The position numbers and the translations under genes were made by a program. From Chitinophaga pinensis (GTDB lineage Bacteria > Bacteroidota > Bacteroidia > UBA7662): 34,655 bases of DNA. A model generated the notes under the pieces. The model worked only from the letters and a program-made list of their open reading frames with translations. It was not told the DNA's origin and did not search any database. The stretch spans positions 1 through 34,655 of the forward strand of contig CAMCHJ010000021.1 of the NCBI GenBank assembly GCA_945874665.1. Direction: 5' to 3'. This document shows, piece by piece, positions 1-7,230 of this stretch; the first letter of the stretch is position 1, and every line of letters starts with the position of its first letter.

Positions 1-446
1 TGAATTTTTACAATGCAATCGTAAAGCAACTGCTTTTCTTTTTCAGATAAATGAAGTGCTTCTGCCATCTCATATGAAAAGAAAGAATAGTCCTTCATTT
101 TGGAATTAAGTGAAGTATTTCGAATCAAATCAGGATGAAAAAACAAGCCCCAACCCATTGGATTATCTCGGGGCTCAATTTCATTGTCAATGGTAATCAC
201 TTGATTTGGTGCCATACAAATCAAACTCCCCTCATCAAAATCAATCGCTTTTCGACCATAAGTAAGGGCGCTTTTACAATAATTCTTAAACATCACAGAA
301 TAAAAATCAGTTGTAATTCGTGTTTCCTCTTCGATGTGATCCGTGGTTTTGCTAAAATCTACAACTGCTACCAAAGGATGAAAGTCACTTTCATTTAAAA
401 GACGTGATAGATCAGCAATTGATTTTAAATGAATGAATTGACTCAT
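1..446 (-). CDS. AraC-type transcriptional regulator, partial (N-terminal part)
   Basis: The reading frame begins at an ATG (446-444 on the minus strand) and runs off the left edge, giving about 148 residues (MSQFIHLKSIADLSRLL... to YDCIVKI). The visible part resembles the cupin-like ligand-binding half of AraC-family regulators: a 'P-L-V-A-V-V-D-F' opening strand, 'CMAPNQVI' and 'GWGLFFHPDLI', a pattern typical of Bacteroidota AraC proteins. The C-terminal helix-turn-helix pair would lie outside the window and cannot be checked. The start is only 3 bp after the stop of the upstream dehydrogenase, so the two are probably one transcript and the regulator may control that enzyme. Composition is AT-richer than the rest of the window. 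Confidence 0.75.
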   Translation of the reverse strand, partial: MSQFIHLKSIADLSRLLNESDFHPLVAVVDFSKTTDHIEEETRITTDFYSVMFKNYCKSALTYGRKAIDFDEGSLICMAPNQVITIDNEIEPRDNPMGWGLFFHPDLIRNTSLNSKMKDYSFFSYEMAEALHLSEKEKQLLYDCIVKI

Positions 447-449
447 GCC

Positions 450-1265
450 TTACAATTTAAAAAACTTTTTATTCATGAAAACAATAAAGTTATAGCCAAA
501 AACCTTACTCATGAAATTAAACATCTTGGCATCCTTTCCTGCCATGTATCTTAACTTGCTTTTCCCATCGGTAGCTGCCTCAAAAATCACTTTCGAAACA
601 ATGTTTACTGGTGAAGCGCTTTTAACCATAGTTGGGAAAACCGTCAATATTTTTGTAACAATCGGTTGATATTCTTTGAGGTTTTCATCGTGATTGAAGT
701 CAAACGATCGACCTGCAAAATCTGTTGCGATTGATCCAGGTTCAATGATTTTAACTTTACAACCTATCTGTTCCATTTCATAGCGCATTGATTCGGAAAT
801 ACCCTCAACCGCAAACTTTGTCCCGTGATACAATGAACCCAATGGGAAAGTCATTTTACCACCCATTGATGAAATATTAATAACGATACCGCTTTTATTT
901 TGTCGAAAATGTGGGAGTATGGCACGAGTGACATCCATTAAGCCAATTACATTCGTATTAAACTGACGAAGGATTTTCTCCCTTGGAAAAGATTCAATAG
1001 GCCCATAAGCCCCATAACCAGCATTGTTGACCAAAACATCTATTTTTCCAAAGTGTTGAATTCCTTTTGCTATGGCCGCATCGATTGAATCAAGATCTAA
1101 TACATCCAATTTTACAACCTGTACATTTGCCAAAGAAGATAGCTCTTTCTCATTTTCTGGACTCCTCATTGTCGCAATAACATTCCATCCTTTTGACTGA
1201 AAATATTTTGCCGTGTCCTTGCCAATACCACTACTAGAGCCTGTAATTAAAATCGTTTTCTTCAT
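450..1265 (-). CDS. Short-chain dehydrogenase/reductase (SDR), classical type
   Basis: A complete 271-residue NAD(P)-dependent oxidoreductase of the classical SDR family. Seen: the cofactor loop TGSSSGIG at residues 8-15, an acidic/aromatic sheet region 'KLDVLD' near 52-57, NNAG near 81-84, the catalytic serine in 'NISSMGG' and the catalytic pair Y-x-x-x-K in 'YHGTKFA'. The basic/neutral stretch 'ATMRSPEN' after strand 2 lacks the acidic residue of NAD-specific enzymes, so NADP preference is likely (inference). The extended C-terminal end (about 70 residues after the catalytic motif) matches SDR proteins often annotated as oxidoreductases of unknown substrate. It is followed 3 bp later by an AraC-type regulator gene. 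Base composition is lower in GC than the housekeeping genes downstream, suggesting transfer. Substrate unknown. Confidence 0.93.
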   Translation of the reverse strand: MKKTILITGSSSGIGKDTAKYFQSKGWNVIATMRSPENEKELSSLANVQVVKLDVLDLDSIDAAIAKGIQHFGKIDVLVNNAGYGAYGPIESFPREKILRQFNTNVIGLMDVTRAILPHFRQNKSGIVINISSMGGKMTFPLGSLYHGTKFAVEGISESMRYEMEQIGCKVKIIEPGSIATDFAGRSFDFNHDENLKEYQPIVTKILTVFPTMVKSASPVNIVSKVIFEAATDGKSKLRYMAGKDAKMFNFMSKVFGYNFIVFMNKKFFKL

Positions 1266-1279
1266 TTTCTTTTTTTTGA

Positions 1280-1287
1280 CAAATTTA
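1280..1287 (-). promoter_or_regulatory. Candidate -7 box for the SDR/AraC pair
   Basis: On the minus strand the sequence reads TAAATTTG, an exact match to the Bacteroidota -7 consensus TAnnTTTG, 14 bp before the SDR start codon. The expected TTTG -33 element is not at the right distance (the nearest is 27 bp away), so this is a partial match only. The leader is A-rich (aaaaaaaagaaa before ATG), as is common in this phylum in place of a Shine-Dalgarno site. Confidence 0.35.
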
Positions 1288-1294
1288 GCTTTGA

Positions 1295-1471
1295 AGGCAA
1301 GTAACAGAAGAACACAAAATAAGGATTGATGTATACGAAATATGGAAACTTAAAACATGGTTTTTCAAATTTCAAGCAGGTGTTTTCTCAAAGATGCCAT
1401 GGTTTAAGAATCTTGACGATTCATATACAACCACAACTCAACCACCATTTCATATCCTTCGAGGAAGTTAG
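1295..1471 (+). pseudogene. Possible 3' remnant of an unidentified plus-strand gene
   Basis: An open stretch of 58 codons follows an in-frame TGA at 1292 and ends at TAG 1469-1471. It reads ...DVYEIWKLKTWFFKF and, later, MPWFKNLDDSYTTTTQ, ending in ILRGS. It has only one internal ATG (1394) and no credible upstream start, yet is followed 28 bp later by a strong plus-strand terminator, as the end of a broken gene would be. I do not recognise the family. The stretch could also be chance; confidence is low. Confidence 0.22.
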
Positions 1472-1498
1472 AAATTTGTGGCTCACCCGCTACAAGAG

Positions 1499-1527
1499 AA
1501 GCCTGAACGAGAGTTCAGGCTTTTTCA
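1499..1527 (+). terminator. Rho-independent terminator
   Basis: Perfect 10-bp arms AAGCCTGAAC (1499-1508) and GTTCAGGCTT (1513-1522) enclose a GAGA tetraloop, followed by TTTTC on the plus strand. No intact plus-strand gene lies directly upstream, which makes it an orphan terminator, perhaps belonging to the remnant ending at 1471. Confidence 0.7.
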
Positions 1528-1579
1528 TTTTCCGGGCGCGTCGAGCTCGCTCGTAAGCACCTGGAAAATGAAAAAGCCT
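1517..1579. repeat. 17-bp perfect inverted repeat overlapping the terminator
   Basis: AGGCTTTTTCATTTTCC (1517-1533) is repeated exactly as its reverse complement at 1563-1579, separated by 29 bp of GC-rich sequence (cgcgtcgagctcgctcg). The left arm reuses the 3' half of the terminator stem at 1499-1527, so two alternative hairpins can form. Confidence 0.8.
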
Positions 1580-1592
1580 AGCACGCGCAGCG

Positions 1593-1734
1593 GGCGGGGG
1601 ATTTATGATTGGCGATTTCTGATTTCCGATTTTAGAGAGCGGATTGCCTATTGGTGATTGCCGATTTAACTCGTCTCCCGTAGCCTGAAATCATAAATCT
1701 CACTCGGAAATCATAAATCGTAAATCACCCCGCC
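1593..1734. repeat. Imperfect long inverted repeat built from GATTT-type words
   Basis: The left arm (1593-1629) starts GGCGGGGGATTTATGATT and ends GATTTCCGA. The reverse complement of 1704-1734 starts GGCGGGGTGATTTACGATT and also ends GATTTCCGA. The centre carries further copies of GATTG / CGATTT / GATTGCC words. The right arm runs into the stop codon of the 80-residue gene ending at 1725. With the element at 1499-1579 this accounts for most of the gene-free stretch 1266-1724. Confidence 0.6.
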
Positions 1735-1967
1735 TTGTGCTTGCTGTACATCAACTGACAAACCTTGTCCATGGCTTTAAAAACGGCCATGTCGAAATCG
1801 GGAGCAACGGTAATGCCCGTTAGCGTAACCACTGCCATGTACAGCAACTCCTGGTCTTTACGGGCGATGCGCTCTATAAAATTGATTTTATTGCTTCCTT
1901 TTGGCGACTCTGAAACAATGATTTCTTCTGTCTTCACATCTATTGCAAATAATACACCCTTGCTCAT
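1725..1967 (-). CDS. Small conserved-looking hypothetical protein (80 aa)
   Basis: An 80-residue predicted cytoplasmic protein (MSKGVLFAIDVKTEEIIV... to MYSKHKAG) with no signal peptide and no membrane segment. A purine-rich AGAGG lies 1-2 bp before the ATG. It starts 23 bp after the stop of the HNH gene in the same direction, so the two are probably co-transcribed. A two-part pattern is visible: a strand-like first third rich in I/V and E, and a helical C-terminal part (DMAVFKAMDKVCQLMY). I do not recognise the family. A role as partner or immunity protein of the upstream nuclease is a guess from position only. Confidence 0.6.
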   Translation of the reverse strand: MSKGVLFAIDVKTEEIIVSESPKGSNKINFIERIARKDQELLYMAVVTLTGITVAPDFDMAVFKAMDKVCQLMYSKHKAG

Positions 1968-1990
1968 ACCTCTTCGTTTTGGTTTGAAAT

Positions 1991-2404
1991 TTAATCGTGT
2001 AAATGACAGCGGCCACTTGAATTTTTAGTCCTGTTTTTACACCTAACGCCTTTTTTGGTAGTCCCGCCGCATTGAGTAGCTGTAGCTATGTCCTTTTTGC
2101 TGGCACTCTTTTCGCAACAATTAGTCCCCACCCGCTTGTTGTGTATTTTGCACACACAACTGTTCGACTTGCTTCGATTGCATCTTTGGCAAAGCAGCTG
2201 AATGTTCGACACCTCATTGCTGCCCCCGCACGAAAAGGGCGTGATGTGATCATATTCGAGGCTTTGCGAGCTACCGCAACATTTGCAATTACCCCCGTCG
2301 CGTGTAAATACAATTCTTTTAGTTGTTTCTGACACATACCTGCTCTGTGCAAAGCCACCAACACTCATCAAAAGGAGCGCGAGGAGGAGTACTAGTTTTT
2401 TCAT
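1991..2404 (-). CDS. Secreted HNH endonuclease-like protein with C-terminal Cys/His tail
   Basis: A 137-residue protein starting at the ATG at 2404; an upstream in-frame ATG at 2425 would only lengthen the signal peptide. Residues 1-20 (MKKLVLLLALLLMSVGGFAQ) form a classic signal peptide with cleavage after FAQ. Residues 27-80 are an HNH core: R-x-V-F-x-R-D-G-G, zinc pair C40/C43, the D52-H53 catalytic dyad in YDH, G-G-S-N-E, and a second zinc pair in LLCQRCN (C72/C75). The C-terminal 27 residues carry a second Cys/His unit, CGGTTKKGVRC...C-x-x-H, a short putative zinc site seen as an accessory in other HNH-type proteins (DUF5763-like by my reading). An exported nuclease may act on extracellular DNA or be an antibacterial effector; neither is shown. 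It is upstream of and likely co-transcribed with the 80-residue gene. Confidence 0.85.
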   Translation of the reverse strand: MKKLVLLLALLLMSVGGFAQSRYVSETTKRIVFTRDGGNCKCCGSSQSLEYDHITPFSCGGSNEVSNIQLLCQRCNRSKSNSCVCKIHNKRVGTNCCEKSASKKDIATATQCGGTTKKGVRCKNRTKNSSGRCHLHD

Positions 2405-2575
2405 GTTTGTGGTTAAATGGGCCATCTGTTAAGATCGGTACGGCATTGCTCTATTTTCACCCTGAACGCCTAGCAGCCACGCAACAGCAGGCGCAGCTCA
2501 CGTCTTAATGCAAAAATATTTCACAAAATATACAGAATTACGCAACAAGCACCCCCACCACCCGCTTGCTTCTTA

Positions 2576-2606
2576 TTTGATATCTGCTGGCGATGTTGTA
2601 TTTTTG
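2576..2606 (+). promoter_or_regulatory. Promoter of tRNA-Arg
   Basis: TTTG at 2576-2579 and TATTTTTG at 2599-2606 are separated by 19 bp. Both match the Bacteroidota primary sigma consensus TTTG N17-23 TAnnTTTG exactly. The expected transcription start falls a few bases before the mature tRNA 5' end at 2619. Confidence 0.8.
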
Positions 2607-2618
2607 CGCTTCTCAAAT

Positions 2619-2693
2619 GGTCTCGTAGTACAACGGATAGTATATGGGTTTCCGGAGCCTAGGATGCAGGTTCGATTCCTGCCGAGACCACCA
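2619..2693 (+). tRNA. tRNA-Arg (anticodon CCG)
   Basis: A full cloverleaf can be drawn. The acceptor GGTCTCG (2619-2625) pairs perfectly with CGAGACC (2683-2689). The D stem is GTAC/GTAT. The anticodon stem TGGGT/GCCTA encloses loop TTCCGGA with anticodon CCG at 2652-2654. The variable loop is GGAT, and the T stem GCAGG/CCTGC holds loop TTCGATT. Discriminator A2690 is followed by an encoded CCA (2691-2693). It reads CGG arginine codons. It stands alone between its own promoter and terminator. Confidence 0.96.
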
Positions 2694-2698
2694 CCTTA

Positions 2699-2738
2699 CC
2701 TCAAGCCTTAAGGAGCAATTGCGCCTTGAGGCTTTTTA
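2699..2738 (+). terminator. Terminator after tRNA-Arg
   Basis: CCTCAAG (2699-2705) pairs with CTTGAGG (2725-2731) around a 19-nt loop, followed by CTTTTT. It sits 6 bp after the encoded CCA end of the tRNA. Confidence 0.7.
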
Positions 2739-2920
2739 GTAAGTGGCCTGGGGTTGTGTTTCATCATTCAGAAAGTGTAACAGAACCTTCTACCGGACCT
2801 GGCATTTTTTAAATGACCTGTTATTTATTGGATTGGCTTTGTATGTTGCGCGCGTAAGGAGCAAAATACCCACTTGAGGGTGATTTTTCTAAAACCGAAA
2901 CACAAAGTGCCAGTGCCAAA

Positions 2921-2957
2921 AAACAAAAGCCCTTACGCTTTTCACGCAAGGCCTTTT
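2921..2957 (-). terminator. Terminator of the nfu gene
   Basis: On the minus strand AAAAG-G-CCTTGCG pairs with CGTAAGG-G-CTTTT around a 7-nt loop, with one G-G mismatch and one wobble pair, followed by GTTTTTT. It lies 18 bp beyond the nfu stop. The rest of 2739-2920 holds nothing I can assign. Confidence 0.7.
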
Positions 2958-2974
2958 CCTAATTTAAAAAGTCG

Positions 2975-3538
2975 TTAAGCTGCAACAACCTCTTTCACCT
3001 CTGGCAACATGCGCTTCAACAGGTTTTCGATGCCGGCTTTGAGGGTAATCATGCTCGAAGGACAACCACTGCACGAGCCGCGGAGCTCCACCGTAACCAG
3101 ACCCGAAGCCTCGTCGAACGCCTTGTAACTGATGGCGCCGCCATCTTGCTCTACCGCCGGCTGGATGTAATCTTTCAAAATTTGTTTGATGCGCTTCACC
3201 GTCTCGCGGTCGTCTTCTACCTCCACTTCACCCCCAACTACTGGCTGGTAAATGGGCAAACCCGCTTCGAGGTAGCTTTGAATGAAGTCTTTGAGCATGG
3301 GATTGATCTCCGCCCAATCTTCACCCGCCTTGCGGGTTATGGTTACAAAGTTTTGGGAGATGAAAACGCTGGCTACAAACGGAAATTCGAATAGTTTTTC
3401 GGCCATCGGCGACTCCTTGGCTTGCGCTACTTGGGTGTAATCGAGCGTTTGATCGGGTAAAATATAGCGATTAGACACAAATTTCATGGTGTCGGGATTG
3501 GGCGTTGACTCGGTATATAAAGTGATGATGTTTTGCAT
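2975..3538 (-). CDS. Nfu-type Fe-S cluster scaffold/carrier protein
   Basis: A 187-residue protein with the two-domain build of Nfu/NfuA-like carriers. The N-terminal Nfu_N domain (residues 1-90) has the hallmark TESTPNPDTMKF. The C-terminal NifU-like domain (about 110-185) has the cluster-binding C-x-x-C in 'GSCSGCPSS', preceded by 'PAVEQDGG'. It accepts or builds a 4Fe-4S cluster and passes it to apo-proteins in the cytoplasm. It is monocistronic here: terminators lie on both sides, and its own -7 box candidate lies upstream. Length and motifs are complete and the ATG start is well supported by the conserved N-terminus. Confidence 0.94.
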   Translation of the reverse strand: MQNIITLYTESTPNPDTMKFVSNRYILPDQTLDYTQVAQAKESPMAEKLFEFPFVASVFISQNFVTITRKAGEDWAEINPMLKDFIQSYLEAGLPIYQPVVGGEVEVEDDRETVKRIKQILKDYIQPAVEQDGGAISYKAFDEASGLVTVELRGSCSGCPSSMITLKAGIENLLKRMLPEVKEVVAA

Positions 3539-3555
3539 GGGGTAATTTTGAACTG

Positions 3556-3563
3556 CAAAGGTA
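3556..3563 (-). promoter_or_regulatory. Candidate -7 box for nfu
   Basis: The minus strand reads TACCTTTG, an exact TAnnTTTG, 17 bp before the nfu ATG. The only upstream TTTG is 12 bp away, shorter than the usual 17-23 bp spacer, so the -33 element is not assigned. Confidence 0.4.
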
Positions 3564-3688
3564 ACAGCATCTCGGCAAAATGGTTCATAAAAGCTTGCGA
3601 TACTCCCGCTTAGCAGCGCCCAAGCTGCTTGTCACAACCTACTTCTCACCGGCGGTCGCTGCCTTGCCTGAAGCAACAGGTGTGGGCA

Positions 3689-3715
3689 CAAAAAAAGCCG
3701 GACAAATGCCCGGCT
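3689..3715 (-). terminator. Terminator of the fatty-acid/acc operon
   Basis: On the minus strand AGCCGG pairs with CCGGCT around an 8-nt loop and is followed by TTTTTTTGTG. It is 23 bp past the accC stop and closes the yceD-to-accC run. Confidence 0.8.
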
Positions 3716-3737
3716 CTGTTTTATCAAGCTGTCCAGC

Positions 3738-5078
3738 TTAATCTTCCATGCTCCAATTATTCAAATACTGGGTATTGAAATTGCCTGCACGGAAATTTTC
3801 GTCTTTCAGCATTTTCATATGGAAAGGAATGGTGGTCTTGATGCCTTCTACCACAAACTCGCTCAGGGCGCGCTCCATGGTGGCAATGGCCTCTTCCCGC
3901 GTTTGGGCGGTGGCAATTACCTTGGCAATCATGCTGTCGTAGTAAGGCGGGATGGTGTAACCTGAGTAAATATGGGTATCCACGCGCACGCCATGACCGC
4001 CCGGCACGTGCAGGGTGGTGATTTTGCCTGGCGAAGGACGGAAATCGTTGAACACGTCCTCGGCATTGATGCGGCACTCAATGGCATGCATCTTAGGGAT
4101 GTAGTTTTTACCCGAAATCGGGATGCCCGCAGCTACTTTGATTTGCTCTTTGATGAGGTCATAATCGATTACTTCCTCAGTCACGGGGTGCTCCACCTGA
4201 ATCCGCGTATTCATCTCCATGAAGTAGAAGTTGCGGTGTTTGTCTACCAAAAACTCAATGGTACCCGCACCTTCGTAATTCACCGCCATGGCGCCGCGTA
4301 CAGCCGCTTCACCCATGCGCTCACGCAGTTCGTCGGTCATAAAGGGCGATGGCGACTCCTCAATAAGCTTTTGGTGGCGACGCTGGATGGAGCAGTCGCG
4401 CTCGCTCAAGTGACAAGCCTTGCCATATTGATCGCCCACAATCTGAATTTCGATGTGGCGCGGCTCTTCAATGAATTTCTCCATGTACATACCGTCATTG
4501 CCAAAAGCGGCACCCGACTCACGCTTGGCGCTGTCGATGTTGGCTTCGAGGTCTTCCTCTTTCCAGATCACGCGCATGCCCCTGCCACCACCACCTGCTG
4601 TGGCTTTGATGATTACGGGATAGCCGATTTCGGCAGCTACTTTTTTGGCTTCGTCTAAACTCTGCAACAATCCATCAGAACCTGGAACCACGGGAACACC
4701 CGCTTTTTTCATGGTTTCTTTGGCAGTAGCCTTGTCGCCCATGGAGTTGATGGCCTCGGGCGGTGGACCAATAAACTTGATACCGTACTCGCGGCAAATC
4801 TCTGAAAACTTGGCGTTCTCCGACAAAAATCCGTAACCTGGGTGGATGGCATCGGCATTGGTAATTTCGGCCGCAGCTAAAATATTGGGGATGTTGAGGT
4901 ACGAATCGGCGCTTTTCGGCGGACCAATACACACGGCTTCGTCGGCAAAACGCACGTGCAAACTCTCGCGGTCGGCGGTAGAATACACGGCCACCGTTTT
5001 GATGCCCATTTCGCGGCAAGTGCGAATGACCCGCAGGGCGATTTCCCCCCTGTTGGCAATTAGAATTTTCTTAAACAC
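3738..5078 (-). CDS. accC: Acetyl-CoA carboxylase, biotin carboxylase subunit
   Basis: A 446-residue ATP-grasp enzyme that carboxylates the biotin of AccB using bicarbonate and ATP, the first half-reaction of malonyl-CoA synthesis. Seen: the N-terminal Rossmann part '[19 protein letters not shown]', the glycine-rich ATP lid GGGGRGM at residues 162-168, and the catalytic stretch '[14 protein letters not shown]' with metal- and bicarbonate-binding residues. Length is normal for the stand-alone subunit. It lies 29 bp downstream of accB, as the last gene of the operon. The carboxyltransferase subunits are not in this window. Confidence 0.97.
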   Translation of the reverse strand: MFKKILIANRGEIALRVIRTCREMGIKTVAVYSTADRESLHVRFADEAVCIGPPKSADSYLNIPNILAAAEITNADAIHPGYGFLSENAKFSEICREYGIKFIGPPPEAINSMGDKATAKETMKKAGVPVVPGSDGLLQSLDEAKKVAAEIGYPVIIKATAGGGGRGMRVIWKEEDLEANIDSAKRESGAAFGNDGMYMEKFIEEPRHIEIQIVGDQYGKACHLSERDCSIQRRHQKLIEESPSPFMTDELRERMGEAAVRGAMAVNYEGAGTIEFLVDKHRNFYFMEMNTRIQVEHPVTEEVIDYDLIKEQIKVAAGIPISGKNYIPKMHAIECRINAEDVFNDFRPSPGKITTLHVPGGHGVRVDTHIYSGYTIPPYYDSMIAKVIATAQTREEAIATMERALSEFVVEGIKTTIPFHMKMLKDENFRAGNFNTQYLNNWSMED

Positions 5079-5107
5079 AGTGTTCGCTTTGGGTGAATAA
5101 AAGGCAA

Positions 5108-5581
5108 TTACGACGGATCAACCAAAAACAACGGCTGATCGTACTCTACAGGAGATGCATTTTCAACCATCACCTTGGTAATGGTGCCCGAAACCTCCGA
5201 TTCAATTTCATTGAACAGCTTCATGGCTTCGATGATGCATACCACCTGACCTTTTTCCACCCTGTCGCCCACTTTTACGAAGGCATCTTTGTCTGGACCA
5301 CCAGAACGGTAAAAAGTACCAATCATGGGCGACTTAATACCTACCCCGCCATCAGCTACTGGTGCCGCTGCTGCTGCTGGAGCAGCTGCTGGAGCAGGTG
5401 CCGCTGCCATGGGTGCAGGCGCTTGTTGCATCATCATGGGCTGCTGCATTACAGCATGGTATTCGGTAGTGGGCTTTTCGGCCTTGATTACGATTTTGAA
5501 GCCATCTCTTTCGAGTTCTACTTCGGTAACGCCCGATTTCGACACGAAACGAATGAGGTCTTGTATTTCTTTTAAGTCCAT
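5108..5581 (-). CDS. accB: Acetyl-CoA carboxylase, biotin carboxyl carrier protein
   Basis: A 157-residue BCCP. The N-terminal part (1-40) is followed by a flexible Ala/Pro/Met linker (about 44-78). The biotinyl domain (80-157) has the attachment motif E-A-M-K-L, with K121 as the predicted biotinylated lysine. The usual motif is AMKM, so the leucine after the lysine is a mild variation also found in other acyl-CoA carboxylases. It ends in a beta-hairpin '[13 protein letters not shown]'. It is located between efp and accC in the fatty-acid operon. Confidence 0.96.
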   Translation of the reverse strand: MDLKEIQDLIRFVSKSGVTEVELERDGFKIVIKAEKPTTEYHAVMQQPMMMQQAPAPMAAAPAPAAAPAAAAAPVADGGVGIKSPMIGTFYRSGGPDKDAFVKVGDRVEKGQVVCIIEAMKLFNEIESEVSGTITKVMVENASPVEYDQPLFLVDPS

Positions 5582-5597
5582 TTTGCTTAGGTTAAGT

Positions 5598-6164
5598 TTA
5601 CTTTACGCGTTCAATATAATCGCCAGTGCGGGTATCAATACGGATACGATCGCCTTGGTTTACAAATAAGGGTACGTTTACATTCGGACCGTTGTCTACA
5701 GTGGCCTGCTTCAGCGCATTACCGCTAGCGGTATCACCACGCAAACCCGGTTCGGTGTAAGTTACTTCCATTTCTACTGAATTGGGTAATTCCAAGGCTA
5801 AAATACTGTCGTCTTCGGCATTCACCGAGGTCAAACACACCGCACCTTCTTGCAAAAAATGCGGGGCGTTGATTTTGTGCTCTTCGATGCTAAACTGCTC
5901 AAAAGACTCCCCATCCATAAAATTATAGCCCATATCGTCTTTGTACAAAAACTGATATTCGCGGGTTTCTACACGTACCGTGTCGATTTTGGCACCGGCA
6001 GGGAAAGTGTTTTCAAGCACGCGACCGTTGGTCATGCTGCGCAACTTGGTCCGCACAAAAGCAGCGCCTTTGCCTGGTTTTACGTGTAAAAACTCAACAA
6101 CTTGATAAATATCGTTGTTGAACTTGATGCAGAGTCCATTTCTGAATTCAGAGGTACTGGCCAT
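5598..6164 (-). CDS. efp: Translation elongation factor P
   Basis: A 188-residue EF-P, which binds between the P and E sites of the ribosome to relieve stalling at polyproline. The three-domain length is normal. The tip loop '[10 protein letters not shown]' places the functional lysine at K32, the position modified in many bacteria. The C-terminal OB domain carries the family signature '[20 protein letters not shown]' and ends in '[18 protein letters not shown]'. It sits 16 bp before accB and 49 bp after fabH, a placement within the fatty-acid operon that recurs in Bacteroidota. Confidence 0.97.
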   Translation of the reverse strand: MASTSEFRNGLCIKFNNDIYQVVEFLHVKPGKGAAFVRTKLRSMTNGRVLENTFPAGAKIDTVRVETREYQFLYKDDMGYNFMDGESFEQFSIEEHKINAPHFLQEGAVCLTSVNAEDDSILALELPNSVEMEVTYTEPGLRGDTASGNALKQATVDNGPNVNVPLFVNQGDRIRIDTRTGDYIERVK

Positions 6165-6213
6165 ATAGATTGCAATTTAATAGTTCGGAATAAGGTGGCA
6201 AAAATAACCGCAA

Positions 6214-7212
6214 TTATTTAGGGTCGTATGCCCATTTTAAATAAAGTGCGCCCCAAGTGAAGCCGCCACCAAAGGCTGCCCAAATAATATTGTCGCCTTT
6301 TTTTAGCTGCGGCTCCCATTCGTGCAAACAAAGCGGGATGGTACCATTGGTGGTATTGCCATAGCGCTGAATGTTGACCATGGTTTTGGCTTCATCCAAA
6401 CCCATGCGCTCGCGCGTAGCGTCAATAATGCGTTTGTTGGCCTGGTGCGGCACCAACCAAGCCACGTCATCGGCGGTGAGCTTGTTGCGCTCCATGATTT
6501 CGGCAGCCGTATTGGCCATGTTGGTTACAGCAAACTTGAATACAGTTTTGCCTTCTTGGTAAACAAAGTGCTCTTTGTTGGTAACGGTTTCGATGCTGGC
6601 AGGATTAGCAGAACCCCCGGCTTTTTGGTGCAAAAAGTGCCGGCCAGCGCCATCACTGTGCATGATGCTATCAATCATTCCAAGCCCCTCGTGGTTCGGC
6701 TCAAGCAACACTGCGCCGCCGCCATCTCCAAAAATGATGGAAGTAGCACGGTCTTCCACGTTGAGAATCGAGGTCATTTTATCGGCTCCTACAATCACCA
6801 CTTTTTTATACATGCCGGCTTCGATGAATTTGGCACCAGTAGTTACCCCAAACAAAAATCCGGAACAAGCGGCCGATAAATCGTAACCCGCCGCATTGGT
6901 GGCGCCAATTTTATCGGTAATGATGTTGGCTGTGGCAGGAAAAGCCATATCTGGCGTGGCTGTACAGCAAATCAACAGCTCAATTTCTTCTGGCTTCAAT
7001 CCCGTTTTGGCCATCAAGCCCTCTACTGCCTTTACGCCAATATCGGAAGTAGCGCTGCCGGGCTCTACCATCCACCTGCGCTCTTTGATGCCGGTACGGG
7101 TGGTAATCCACTCGTCGTTGGTATCCATGATCTTTTCAAGATCAAAATTGGTGACCACATTGTCGGGCGCCCAAGCAAATATGCCAGTGATGGCTGCAGT
7201 TGTTTTATTCAT
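6214..7212 (-). CDS. fabH: 3-oxoacyl-ACP synthase III (KAS III)
   Basis: A 332-residue thiolase-fold enzyme that condenses acetyl-CoA with malonyl-ACP to begin fatty acid chains. The catalytic triad is visible: Cys116 in 'SAACSGF', His256 in 'PHQAN' and Asn286 in 'YGNTT'. The glycine-rich 'GDGGGAV' is near 162-168. I chose the ATG at 7212 because the family begins just before 'AAITG'; the frame stays open upstream to a TTG at 7266 but that extension is not family-like and overlaps an intergenic hairpin. It is transcribed after plsX in the same operon. Confidence 0.96.
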   Translation of the reverse strand: MNKTTAAITGIFAWAPDNVVTNFDLEKIMDTNDEWITTRTGIKERRWMVEPGSATSDIGVKAVEGLMAKTGLKPEEIELLICCTATPDMAFPATANIITDKIGATNAAGYDLSAACSGFLFGVTTGAKFIEAGMYKKVVIVGADKMTSILNVEDRATSIIFGDGGGAVLLEPNHEGLGMIDSIMHSDGAGRHFLHQKAGGSANPASIETVTNKEHFVYQEGKTVFKFAVTNMANTAAEIMERNKLTADDVAWLVPHQANKRIIDATRERMGLDEAKTMVNIQRYGNTTNGTIPLCLHEWEPQLKKGDNIIWAAFGGGFTWGALYLKWAYDPK

Positions 7213-7230
7213 TGCTGGTAAGTATGTACA

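Noticed and set aside
2072-2364. Open frames on both strands overlapping the HNH gene
   Set aside because: They overlap a gene with signal peptide and catalytic residues in the correct frame; their products are Ala/Arg-rich shadows.
2508-2711. Plus-strand frame over the tRNA gene ending ...MQVRFLPRPPPYLKP
   Set aside because: It is a translation of the tRNA-Arg sequence itself (the T-arm reads as QVRFLPRP), a well-known artefact.
3650-3675. Further copy of the 25-bp GC-rich repeat
   Set aside because: Only CGGTCGCTG and GAAGC match, with an indel between; too degenerate to list as a feature.
3972-4658. 228-codon plus-strand open frame opposite accC
   Set aside because: Complete accC with all motifs is on the other strand; the antisense frame has no recognisable domain or start context.
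5325-5460. Simple GCT/GCA-rich stretch as a microsatellite repeat
   Set aside because: It is the Ala/Pro linker of AccB, a normal property of biotin carrier proteins.
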